Source: Steromphala cineraria (taxonomy: Eukaryota > Mollusca > Gastropoda > Trochida > Trochidae). Taken from it: a stretch of 64,000 nucleotides of DNA. The notes beneath the pieces are model-generated. The model was given only the letters and a program-made list of their open reading frames with translations, had not been told where the DNA came from and ran no database searches. This document shows positions 1-12,100 of this stretch, piece by piece (the first letter of the stretch is position 1; the number at the start of each line of letters is the position of its first letter). The DNA is taken from the NCBI GenBank assembly GCA_916613615.1, contig OU744726.1:59784987-59848986 (forward strand), in the 5' to 3' direction. The position numbers and the translations under genes were made by a program.

Positions 1-1579
1 AATAATGGTGCATACTTCTTTGGCACCTTTTCCATTGTACCCCTCCCTCATTCCAAAAAGAATGGGACGGAGTGAAACTAAGACTTACAATACATGGTCA
101 TGTTTTCTTTGCATTGGCCCTTAAAATTCCAGTAGTTGATTTACAGAATCGTCTCAAATGATTTGACAAATCTGAAGAAAATTGTATTAACTAAGAATCA
201 ATTTTTTGAAAAAATAGGAAAAAGTTTGACCCCTTATTAAAATAAATTGGAAGAATCATGATATTTCATCCATTTGTTTACTTTTACTTACCTGGGATCT
301 TACACTAGCACAAATTTGTTTGTTTGTTTGTCTCCTGCCTTTCGACATTTCAAATCTGTAAACAAACTAATCAATTGTGTCAGGCCTAACATTTAAAAAA
401 TAAGAATGATTTTATTATGAAGTCAAATTTTCAATAGAAAGGCAATTGACTGATGGAGAAGACATTTTGAAGATTTGTAAAAGTATTTCCAACGCATAGA
501 AAGCAAATAATATACCAAATATAAGATTCACTTTACGCATTACAAATCATGCATTTAGCATAATTGGAATAAACTTCTACTATTTAAGTGCAAATTGTAA
601 AATACTCATTACGCATTGAATGTCAAATTTGATACTCACAGTACTATTTTAAACATGGAATGCTAGCTTCAATCTTCAGCAGGGTATGAAATGGAGTTTG
701 TTAATTCACCTGTGTAATTTCCATCTTATATAAAACACTTATCAATGCAAGGGTTTTGTGCATAGTTTGACTATAACAGGTTAAAAAGATTGCTTTATTT
801 TGTGTGTTGCTCTTCAATGACTTGTTATGAAATATGAGTGTATTTTATGTGCTCAGTGAATCATTTTAGTAACCTTGAGATTAATTATATCTGACATGTT
901 TTAATGAGATTGTTTCGTTTTATCCAATTACATTCTTTGTGATAATTTTTAGATAACATTTTGATGTATTTTCGATAATTATCTTGAATTTTAGGAAATG
1001 GTCATAATTAGTTTTATTCATATACATCAATATATAATTTTAATCTTGATTTGAAAAATATATTTCTATGTCTTAATGAAAATGATCAAGAATGGCTTTT
1101 GCTTCTTTTTGATATTGCTAAAACTCTTCATTTCTAGTGCCAACCTAGGTCAGAAAAAGATTTTCTAGATTTTTCTAACCACATGTCATGATCATGTTTT
1201 AGAAGTTTTGTAGCTATATTTCCCAACATAGTCAATGCAATTGATTATTAGTTTCAACCTAGTATATTTTTCGAACGTGATTTAATGATGTTGGAGGTGA
1301 TTTGAAATTGTTATCAGGCTAAGCAGGGACGTGTATAGAGAAATTATGGAACATTAATTGTAAAACATTTAAGTGTGATAGAAAAATGGTTTTAATTAGA
1401 CTAAGTGTATGTGACTATTTATAAGGAATTATCAATAGTTAGAAAATTATATAGTCCTCTTTTAGATTTAAGATTTTTTTAAATCTTCAATGTTTTATTT
1501 GTATGAATGTAAATGAAATTTTACTTGTTTGTTTTCTGATATTTCTGCACTTTTTATATCAAATGAACCATCTTTGAAC
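1..1579. other. intergenic, no gene seen
   Basis: AT-rich sequence with short open frames only. No domain, splice-consistent exon or RNA gene is recognisable. A 36-bp stretch at 1073-1108 is identical to 57024-57059, so part of it is a dispersed repeat. Confidence 0.6.
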
Positions 1580-1581
1580 TA

Positions 1582-1741
1582 CAGTAGAACACGGATATAG
1601 CGAACTCGGATATGGCGAACAAACGGATATAGCGAACAGATTTTCAAGTTCCGTCCCTATATTATATGCGTATAGCAAACACCGGATATAGCGAACTAAA
1701 TTATTTGGTCCCTTGGAGTTTGTTATATCGGAGTTCTACTG
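1582..1741. mobile_element. pogo/Tigger-like MITE
   Basis: A 160-bp non-coding element bounded by TA dinucleotides (1580-1581 and 1742-1743). It has inverted ends starting CAGTAGAAC and ending GTTCTACTG, and internal GGATATAGCGAAC repeats. TA target duplication and CAGTAGAAC..ATATAGCGAAC termini are the usual signature of the pogo/Tigger branch of Tc1/mariner elements. It has no transposase, so it is non-autonomous. Confidence 0.75.
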
Positions 1742-1869
1742 TAATTATTATGTGATATTATCATGTCATTTAACAAATGAATAAAACTGTTTTATAACAT
1801 CATAATTATTGAAAAATTTTCCTGTCATTCATATGCTTAGCAAAAATAGGTAGGGACCATTTGATTTTT

Positions 1870-3361
1870 AGCTCATCAGGACTGAAAGTCCAGATGGGCT
1901 TATGGCATGGCCCGTCGTCCGTCGTCCGTCCGTCGTCCGTCCGTCCGTAAACTTTTGACACTTTCGACTTCTCCTCATGAACCATACACATTAGAGAGCT
2001 GAAATTTTGTGTACAAGTACCTTAGCATATGGAGATTCTAATTTGTAACTTTGGTGACCCTGTGACCCCAAATAGGTTCACAGGGGTCACGACTTAAAAA
2101 CCTATTTTCATCTTCTTCTCCAGTTCCAGAAGGACTAGAGAGTTAAAAATGATATGTGCAGACTCCTTGGCTAATGGGGATTCTAATTTGTAACTTTGGT
2201 GAACCTGTGACCCCAAATAGGGTCACAGGGGTCACAGCCTTTAAAACCTATTTTCATCTTCTTCTCCAGTTCTAAAAGGACTAGAGAGTTAAAAGTGATA
2301 TGTGCAGACTCCTTGGACAATGGGGATTCTAATTTGTAACTTTGGTGAACCTGTGACCCCAAATAGGGTCACAGGGGTCACAACCTTAAAAACCTATTTT
2401 CATCTTCTTCTCCAGTTCTAAAAGGACTAGAGAGTTGAAAGTGATATGTGCAGACTCCTTGGACAATGGGGATTCTAATTTGTAACTTTGGTGAACCTGT
2501 GACCTCAAAAAGGGTCACAGGGGTCACAACCTTGAAAACCTATTTTCATCTTCTTCTCCAGTACTAAAAGGACTATAGAGTTGAAAATGATATGTGCAGA
2601 CTCCTTGGCCAATCGGGATTCTTAATTGTAGATTTCGTGACCCCATGACCCCAAATAGGGTCACAGGGGTCACAACCTTAAAAACCAATTCTCATCTTCT
2701 TCTCCAGTTCCAAAAGGTCTAGAGAGTTAATATTGATATGTGCAGACTCCTTGGACAATGGGGATTCTAATTTGTAAGTTTGTTGACCCTGTGACCCCAA
2801 ATAGGGTCACAGGGGTCACAACCTTAAAAAACTATTTTCATCTTCTTCTCAAGTTCCAAAAGGTCTAGAGAGCTGAAGTTATATGTGCAGACTCCTTGGC
2901 CAATGGGGATTCTAAATTGTAGATTTCGTGACCCAATGACCCCAAATAGGGTCACAGGGGTCACAACCTTAAAAAACTATTTTCATCTTCTTCTCAAGTT
3001 CCAAAAGGTCTAGAGAGCTGAAGTTATATGTGCAGACTCCTTGGCCAATTGGGATTCTAAACTGTAGGTTTTGTGACCCCATGACCCCAAATAGGGACAC
3101 AGGGGTTACAATCTTAAAAAACTATTTTTCTCCATTAGATGACAGTCTATGGCAAATTTATGTTTCCTTGGATATTTTAGTGTGGACTTCTTTCACTGTC
3201 TGATATTGGCGATCTAGAAAGTGTTGAATAATAATACATTTGTTTTGTAATTTTTTTATAGGTTTTCTTGCAATAGGTAACATCAGTTTCATTTTTGGTT
3301 CATCTTGCCTGTATAAAGCAAACTTGATATGATGCCTGATGAGCTACAGAGCCAATGGCTC
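1870..3361 (+). mobile_element. AGCTCATC element, copy 1, with eight tandem units
   Basis: A dispersed element that opens with AGCTCATC and a GTCCGTCC-rich tract. It ends with GATGAGCTACAGAGCC, a small hairpin (AGAGCC/GGCTCT) and a T-run. Two other copies lie at 28908-29461 and, reversed and interrupted, at 46196-54844. The flanks here are GATTTTT and TATTTTT, a near-match to the 7-bp TATTTTT duplication around copy 2. There is no coding capacity. Elements with this CCGTCCGTAAACTTTT head are common in bivalve genomes to my knowledge; the superfamily is not clear. Confidence 0.6.
2050..3124 (+). repeat. tandem array, period about 145 bp
   Basis: About eight tandem units inside the AGCTCATC element, each carrying GTGACCCCAAATAGGGTCACAG, a CATCTTCTTCTCCAG stretch and GTGCAGACTCCTTGG. 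The core GACCCC..GGGGTCAC is an imperfect palindrome. The unit number varies between copies of the host element: eight here, three near 29 kb, one near 46.3 kb. Confidence 0.85.
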
Positions 3362-3537
3362 TATTTTTTATTTCTAAAAGTCATTGGTAACTTGAATTAA
3401 TTTTTTGTAATATGTTGATAAACCCTATTATCAGAAAAATAACCATCGAAGAATTTAAATGCAAGTATGTTTAATCAGAATGGTACAGACATTAATTGAG
3501 AAATTAATCCAGGACTCGGTGATTTAAAGGCACCACT

Positions 3538-3933
3538 CGATCGCGTTTCGTCCGCAATTTTGAAACGTTAGCATTGCGAGATGAAACAAATGTGCTATAT
3601 CATGCTAATTTATCAACAAAATAAACAAATAAATACTTGATTAATAGAAGAGGAGCATATTTACAAATAATTAATAATAAAAGTTATTGTTGTAGTAATG
3701 CATTCCACGATTGTAGCTTCGATGATTAGCTTCATTTCACAATGTTTTTATTTTTTTAAAGGTGATGCACTATATTCTTTGGCAAATTGTTAAATCTTGA
3801 ACAACTGAAATGCTAACCTCACAAACATATTTGAAATTAAGTGTGAAATTATCATGTAAAAATCATTTATAATTGTAAATAGGAAAGTCCTGAATTTCAT
3901 TTCCACAAAAAATAGCCCGCTTGAATGGTCCCT
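3538..3933. mobile_element. TTAA-flanked MITE, family B copy 1
   Basis: A 396-bp element between TTAA tetranucleotides (3534-3537 and 3934-3937), with termini AGGCACCACTCGA and TGAATGGTCCCT. It is clearly homologous to 38450-38842, sharing GTTAGCATTGCGA, AACAAATGTGCT and TTGTTAAATCTTGAACAACTG. No ORF is seen. TTAA target sites are used by piggyBac and Kolobok transposons; the AGG start resembles Kolobok/T2-type ends. Confidence 0.7.
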
Positions 3934-3937
3934 TTAA

Positions 3938-4353
3938 AACTTATTAGCCCTTTGAAGTAGACAAGTAAAATGTATGCCCACCTCCCATGAGTGCATCAAA
4001 ATAGGCCTGACAATGTCTTGAAAACTCAAGAAATTTCTCTAATAGAGCTGATGCGGAATAAAGGAAAATCAAGGTTATAAAACAAAATTCTCAAAATCAA
4101 CAAGTCACATTATGGAAGAGTCAAGAATTATAGCCATACAATGATAGAATCAACCATAACCAAAGATTAAAACCTCAAAAACACATATTAGAATTCTATT
4201 AAAAAATATGTGTTCCTTAAGTTGTTTTTGCTCAGTATATTTATGGTACATGATATAGATTCATATATATAATTTTCTGGGACATTCCAATTTGAAGGCT
4301 ATTGGTAGGCCTATCAGGGGCTTAGGAATCACAAAAGAAGTTTGTCTTATGCC
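3938..4353. other. intergenic, nothing recognised
   Basis: AT-rich, no convincing ORF, repeat or RNA gene between two mobile elements. Confidence 0.5.
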
Positions 4354-5019
4354 CTTTTTACATGCGCACTTTACTCCTGAGAGTATAATTACTCCTAGGA
4401 GTATTTTTGCTCCTAGGAGTAAAAGTATATTTACTTTACGTTCCATTGGAATTTAAGGACCCTTAAGTATGTCATGATTTGCTTACAGTAGAAATATATT
4501 TTTTCATAGAAAACTCAATGTGTGAAATGGAAATCTTGAGGCAGAGAAGCATTTAACACAATTTTACCATAGATTTTGTTTGGTCGATCAACTTCTAGTG
4601 TAAAAGAAGTGAACGCAGCTTGTTTTCGGTTTTAAAAGAATGACACCAACATAAAAACACCACATTTCCTTCATTAAGAAACATGCTCTCGACAAGTTGA
4701 AAAGAATAATCTTGAATGTAAGTTATTATTGATGAAAACACAATAGTAGTGTTTAAAAACTATATAAATGCAAGTCATTTACCTCAACCTAATCATTCAA
4801 CTATGCTAATACTATAAAAAATGACAGGATACTCACAGGAGTAAAAGTAAATATACTTTTACTTTACCTCTAGGGGTAGAGTATTTAACTCCTAGGAGTA
4901 AATATACTCCTGTAAGTAAATCTCTTTTGGGCTGTTTACATGGCACGTTTACTCCCTGTAAGTATATTTACTCCTAGGAGTAAATATACTCCTAGGAGTA
5001 AACGTGCGCATGTAAAAAG
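4354..5019. mobile_element. fold-back element rich in ACTCCTAGGAGT palindromes
   Basis: Inverted ends CTTTTTACATGCGCAC (4354) and GTGCGCATGTAAAAAG (ending 5019) enclose a 666-bp non-coding segment. The self-complementary ACTCCTAGGAGT or close variants recurs at about 4390, 4410, 4890 and twice near 4965-5000. A smaller palindromic copy (about 4935-5019) is nested at the right end. Superfamily not assigned; no clear target duplication. Confidence 0.65.
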
Positions 5020-5550
5020 TTAATCACCTTGTATCATTGAAAAAAGTGATAAAATTATGAAAAGTTAACTTAACTTTTAAAAATTTGGAATGTTGAAAAT
5101 TTTCTTAACAAAATTTAATATTTTGTCAAGATTTACATTGTATATCACAGTTTCATGATCAATTCAAAACTCGAATTGTACATCACATTACTCATATCAA
5201 CAAAAACGATTACAAAATTAATAATATTCATTCCTCATTTAACTTTTTACTATATTACATGGATGCTAAACGTTATGGATGTTATTACATGGAGAGAGGC
5301 ACCCAAGGGAAGCAACTCTTGATTTGCATCATTTGATCATTTATTGATTTTCCACTGGCCAGACTTATGTGTCATTTCAGTGTTTCAAGTCTGACACATT
5401 ACAATATACGACAACATATTTGAATATTAAATGATTTTATTAGGTCATGTGAGTTGTGATAATTAGTTGACATATCTTCAGTTATCGATGGTCGGCTCAG
5501 TACATAGTCTAGGTCGCTGTGACCTCCGTTCCATACTACAGACAAAGCAA
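5020..5550. other. 5' flank of the transporter gene
   Basis: No gene recognised. This probably holds distal promoter sequence of the ABCA3-like gene. Confidence 0.4.
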
Positions 5551-5730
5551 CCAATCAAACGGGAGCGTGTGACGTCACATAAGGTATTTATGTAGGCCAT
5601 GAGGCTTGGGAAACCCCCCTTTGAGTTGGCGAGTAGATTTTTGGGATGCTTCGATGCAGACACCGCGTACTTCACAAGATGTATAAACACAATTGTAGAC
5701 AAACCACGTGCTTGATGGGTGGTGTATAAA
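5551..5730 (+). promoter_or_regulatory. candidate ABCA3-like promoter elements
   Basis: Upstream of the start codon at 5817 are a CCAAT box (5551-5555), a full CRE TGACGTCA (5570-5577), an E-box CACGTG (5705-5710) and TATAAA (5725-5730). The TATA motif sits 86 bp before the ATG, leaving room for a short 5' UTR. This is motif matching only; CRE and E-box control is a hypothesis. Confidence 0.4.
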
Positions 5731-5816
5731 TCATTGTTGAAGTGATGCGTATTAGCATCAACTGCACTGCTTTTCAACCGACAGGCCAATAATCAAAGTG
5801 ACAACGCCTCTGCAAA

Positions 5817-6138
5817 ATGGCTTTCTTCAGGCATTTAGGTTTACTCTTATGGAAGGACCTTATCATTCAGTCGAGAAAGGTCTGCATGACTTTCTGTCAA
5901 GTCTTTCTGCCAGTGTTGTTCGCTGCCATTTTTCTTGGAATCCGATTCCCAATCGATGTGAGGTTGGTACCAGGTCAAACCAACGCGAATTACAGACGGG
6001 AAGTTATTTCACAATTTGCCTTTAACCTACAGTATAGACGAACCACCCTATACACTCCAAACAATACCCTCATTGATGACGTCATCAGTCAAGTGAAGAG
6101 GAGGATCAACTTTCATATACACAACCACGACGAGAGAG
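5817..6138 (+). CDS. ABCA3-like exon 1
   Basis: Encodes residues 1-107: cytoplasmic N-terminus [13 protein letters not shown], first membrane segment ([14 protein letters not shown]) and start of the first extracellular loop. Ends in phase 1 at the GAGAG|gtacat donor. Confidence 0.93.
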
Positions 6139-9100
6139 GTACATTTTGATAAAAAAAAGTTACATTGACAAATTGATATGACATTTTGAATAACGATATA
6201 TAATTACGCTCTAAATTACATAATAACCAAAGACTTTTCTGGTAATTGGTGCGTTTTAATGTCTTTGATGATCATTTGATGTCAAACAATCGTTAATCCT
6301 AAGTTTGTCACTCTTGCTCTTTAAGCGCTATTATTTACGATTGAGTAACGTTTTTTTTATAGTTAAGATGTAATACTATCATCTTTGACAAACAAGTTTA
6401 AATGGGGATAAGTATTTTATCTAAAAATATATGCTTATCAAGGAACGAGAAATAAAACTTGTATATTAGTTATCTACTTAACAATGTAAAAAAAAATTGC
6501 ATATGGTGTCGGAGAAAGACGTTTGATATAAAGACCTGTGTTGCAATCAAATGAAGTATTATTAAGACGTAAATGTAGGTACGTAGTTATTAACGGGGTC
6601 GTTTGACGTAAATAATTATGTTTTAAAACAATGGAAAAGGCGACTCATGATTTTCAAAACTGGTATTAATTCAACTATCAGTCGACCGGAATGCGTGTGC
6701 TTCATATGAATATTTGCATACATGCTTGACACTTTATTGAATGTTTTAGGCCATTGTCGTTTTTGAAACATTACAACACTGAGCATTAAATATTTAGGTC
6801 ACGTATATAATCGTACAGCTGCTTGCATGTCTATTACAGAGAAGGAAGCAGGAAAATGATCTCAACGTTTAGTGTTATAATTATCGCTATTGTATCAACG
6901 ATGATTCATTGGACACATTGTACTGCATTATTGTCGCTAATTATGATATTTCCGAGTAGTTAATGCTTAATATCGGAGCACTGTAACTGTATGTTTTGGG
7001 AATGAGTTTTATTTTTATGAATGACGATCCCCAAATATTGAGTTTAAAATCAGCATGCTATTTAACCGTAGTACATTATAGTTATATATACGTATCTAAT
7101 TACCAATAGTTTTGGTTTTCAATAAAACTCAATGTTCTTATCTGATATTCATATTCTTTATCAAAACCATCATTTATCAATAATAAAATGAAAATATAAA
7201 CTTTCTACCTCACTCGAGGAGATAAACATTAGTCAAGAAAGATATCCTCTATTTCTCATCTCAGCGTTTCACGCTGTTTTTATAGGCCGGCCTAATCTAA
7301 CACAGAACATTTTGACATTAACAAAAACTCTAAATAGCTGATATTTTCTGACGCTCTTTTCTTATTAGTAACGAAATAATTATTTGGGGGAATATTATAT
7401 TTCAGAGACTGAATATAAGTAAAATTATACGGCTCCAATTTGATGTTACTAAAAATTGTCCGTTCAAAAGCATTGTGGCATAAACAGCATCTTTGATAAC
7501 AAATTCTTGATGTTCAATCTTTTAAAACCTAGATACAATATCATTCGTAGGTTGTCCGATAAAGGAACACCACATACCTGTCAATCTCATTTAAATCAAA
7601 TTGATACTATAACTTTTCGGATACCAACGAAGGACAAGTGCTTCGATCTAAATGTTTCGATTTTAATGAGATCGAACTAAGCAAGGAAATTAACCAATGA
7701 AAAGAGGATTTCTTTCATAATAATTCAACAAATGTAAACATTTGGAAGAACGAAAGGAATAATTGTATCTTTATTGGCAATAATAATCAAAATCCAGATC
7801 AAAATCAATTGTCGATAAAGCTTAAGCTTTTGCATTTGAGCTTTTAGACCCTTGCAATTATTCAGTAACAACTTAAAGTCTAAAAGGCGTGCATGGTACT
7901 TTCCATGTTCACATTTTGCCTCATCAAAGAAATAGTCAACCAACAGCCCTTTGTGTATTTTGTATACGACTTTTTTTCAACAGACCGAGCAGCGTCATAC
8001 TGTATTTGTATGTCAGTATTATTTTGGTTGGACATTTTGAAGTATTTATTTTTGTTTCTCCCCCTAAAAGTAGTCCAACTAGTATAATACGGACGTTGTG
8101 ACTTCAACTACCTATGTGGCAAGAGCATGAATACTTATTTGATATATTTCGAATACTTAACTTATGAATAGACACATCCTCCGAACAAGGCTTAAAATTC
8201 AGTTCCCAAACTTACTAATTTAAGCCTGAGTTTTCTGTGCTTGCTCTCCAGTTTAGTTTAAAGTGAAGTCATAGTCCAACTAGAAAGTGTTTTTACCCGT
8301 AAAAACAGATGTCTCCCCCTTCCTCAAATGCTCCAAACCTCTAAACAATACTATCATAAAGCACCATTAATGTTCTCTGTATAATTCAACTTGAATAAAT
8401 AACCGATCAACTGCACAATTGTAGCAAATATAATCAGTAAACAAAATAATTTGTTTTAAATCTCAAACCTCCAAAAGGCACATCTACAAGATATGGCGAG
8501 ACAATATACCAAGTTTGGTGATGTTTGGTCACATAGTTTTAGAGATCTGCTCCGGAAACGAACACTACCCTTGAAAAAGACTAAGTCCAAATTGTTGCCA
8601 TGGAAATAAAAATAAATTTTTTTTTAAAGAAATCTATAACCTCCAAAAGGCACATCTACAAGATATGGAGAGACAATATACCAAGTTTGGTGATGTTTGG
8701 TCACATAGTTTTAGAGATCTGCTCCGGAAACGAAAACTACCCTTGAAAAAGACTAAGTCCAAATTGTTGCCATGGAAATAAAAATTTAAAAAATTTAAAG
8801 AAATCTATAACCTCCAAAAGGCACATCTACATGATATGGAGAGACAGTATACCAAGTTTGGTGATGTTCGGTCACATAGTTTTAGAGATCTGCTCCGGAA
8901 ACGAACACTACCCTTGAAAAAGACTAAGTCCAAATTGTTGCCATGGAAATAAAAATAAATTTTTTTTTAAAGAAATCTATAACCTCCAAAAGGCACATCT
9001 TCATGATATGGAGAGACAGTTTGGTGATGATCGGTCCTATAGTTTTAGAGATATGCTCCGGAAACCAAATGGGAAAGCCGACGCCGACGCCGACGCCGAC

Positions 9101-12100
9101 GGGAACTCAGCTAAAACCAATATGTCTCCCGATCCTTCGGGGGGAGACATAATCAGAAAGCCGTTAACAAAACTACATCGGACTGAAACAAATCATGGCG
9201 GCCTCTCTATCGAAGTTCGTCGACTGTAACATTTGTAAAGAGAGAGAGAGTAGCGCCTGTAAAGTACAGATCGATAGTTTTACTTAATTTCAAGTTAATC
9301 AATCAGTGTGTATTGTACTAACGCCGAAAACAAATAATTGTTTCAATCGAGGTCAAGTAACAAAGACACAAAAAAGGCCGTCACTTATTCTCTTAGATAA
9401 CTAGATAAAACAAATTATGGTAAAGGTGCTGTCAGCAACGTGACCAGACAAGTCAAGGGTCGGCAGCAAGGGTTAGATAACCCAGGCCTGGGTTTTAATC
9501 TTTGAGTGGCGTTTTAATCTTTGTGTAGGAAGATGGATGTGATCTATACCGTAACAGGATGGACATCAAAACATGCAGCGCTATTTACATTACAAATACA
9601 TCGCTTCTGATGCATTTTCTGTAACTTAGTGTCGGTTCGATGAAAAACGATGCTAAAGAATCCAATCAACATCCTCTTTCCTGCTGCAAGTCGGAAACCA
9701 TGGCAATATAAATACTGATATAGTGTTTGTTAGTTCCGCTTATGAAATATGTATGAGTCCTGTTCGTCGCAATCATTTGGGAAATGAATTGTCTGTGCAT
9801 TTTATGATCTGGCGCACTTGGCGTATTATTTCAATTCTGCACCGTCGACAAATGCAACAGATCCCAATTACAGCATTTAACATGAAATGGGTCCGACGTA
9901 AATATCATATATCATATCATAAATATTATATGTTCTGCAGACTAAAGGCTGTCTGCAAATTCCATACAGAGTATTACAACTATCAAGCTTAAATGATTTT
10001 ACACATCGAAAAAGTAATTCAAGAACCAGCTTATTCAATGACTGACGTGAATAACCATTGTATAGGTTGTTACAAATGGCACTAAACATGTTTAGGGTCA
10101 GAAATGAGGGAAACAAGGGAAACGGTCACGCAACATCGACGGATTATCTTAAAGAATTAAAAAATAAGAACGCAGTTTGCTTGATCCACATAACGTTATT
10201 TTCACTAATGAAATGGGTCCGACGTAAATATCAGTTTATATAGCATATCCTAAATATTATATGCTCTGCAGACAATAAAGGCTGTCTGCAAATTCCACAT
10301 CCTGTTTTAGGGTACGAACGTTACTTAACTCCAGTCATCTGTACCCTGGGCTCGGAAGCTAGATTCGCTCGCGCGGCCCGACTTGGGATACAGCCAATCA
10401 AATAATTTTCAATAGTATCATTACATTTTAAAGACTAGTTTCTATGCAGAGAAATACCCATGCACTTGTAACCTTTATAAAACCGCCAAATGTCATAGTA
10501 AAAATGTTTTGGTTTTGACAGAAATGTTAGACGATATGAGGTGAATGTTGATATGCAGTGACTTACAGAAGATACAAAAACAAGAAATAAAGCCAGTTTG
10601 TTGTGTAACTTTAGATCATTATTGCACGCCTCCTCTTTAGCCTGTGCTATATGCAAGGACGATGCTTCAATTTTGTTTTGGTGATACATTGGTCAAGGTC
10701 GTGTTCAATTACACATCACGAATGCCGAACCTAGTGTTCCATCTTTATTAACTCAGCAAACCAAGGCATAATTGTTGAGGATTATTAACTAGACATTAAG
10801 AATCATACACAGTTTAGGTGCGTAAAACTCTCTCTCTTAAAGGGACAATAGCACGTTTTTTGATAATTTTATATTTTAAATTTGTCACTGATAATTGTAA
10901 GTTAATTCTAAATGTATTATTTTGACTGTGTCATAAATCTCATTACACAAGCCAATCATCCATAGTCAGAGGACAAAGAATGAAGATTCACATAAAATCC
11001 TTTGGCGGCCATTTTGTGTGAACACCTTTAATTCATTTTGTGTAAGAAAAAGGAATCGCATGGCTAAACTTTACGATATATATTTGAATTATTACTGCTC
11101 CATTTAGTTTGAATACATTGTCTTTCAATTCGAACCATTTATTTTCATTTTCCTGACATCACCTTATATACCCCCTAAAACGTGCTACTGCCCCTTTAAA
11201 GTTCATTTTAGTCAAGCGCATTAGAGATATGACCTCGCAATGCTTTTAAAGGGCCAGTAGCACGTTTTAAGGAGGAATATAAGGTGACATCAGGAAAAAG
11301 AAAATAAATGGTTCCAATTGAAAGACAATGTATTTAATTATTTTCTTACCCAAAATGAATTAAAGGCGTTCACCACAAAATGGCTGCCAATGGACTTTAT
11401 GTGAATCTTTATGATTTGTTCTCTGACTATGGAGGATTGGTTTGTTTTATGAGAATTTTGACGGTATCAAAGTAATACATTTGGCATTATCGTGAAAAAT
11501 TTAAAATATAAAGTTTTCAAAAAACGTGCTACTGCCCCTTTAACACAACCACTCTTATCTCAATCCTTAAATATAATTAATTATAAGATAAACAAGTACA
11601 ATCTCAGTTAGAGAATAGAAGTAACAGAATCCAACAACATAGTATTTGGGAGACGTGTGTATACGTCGATATTATTAGATCGATACGTAAAGATAAAACA
11701 AGAGCATAGGGAGCTTTTGAATATGCATTGCTTTTTTGTCTCATCTTTGAATCTTCAAATATTGTTAATTTGTCTGAAGCTTTATGTCAGTGCATTTTAG
11801 TTATCTATTACATATTTTTATCTAAAATATTATTTTTGTCTTAATTCAAAACTCAGAGATTCATATAGATAGATTGATTCTCATAATTCATGTGTAACAC
11901 ATAATGCCTCCTTGAATTATAAAATTCACAAATCAATATCATAATCTTATCTTCTTTTCCTTTACTGCACATAAGACAAATACGTTCATTTTAATCAATA
12001 TCAACTCACGGATTGAAGAACGAATTCATCGTCAACATAGGAAGAATTACCAAGTGGACGATTAATTTTATCGTATTGAATCGATCGGAGCTCATTAAAC

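Noticed and set aside
8889..9229. Ala-Asp repeat ORFs (ADADADAD)
   Set aside because: Translation of the (GCCGAC)n tract at the end of the 172-bp tandem element.
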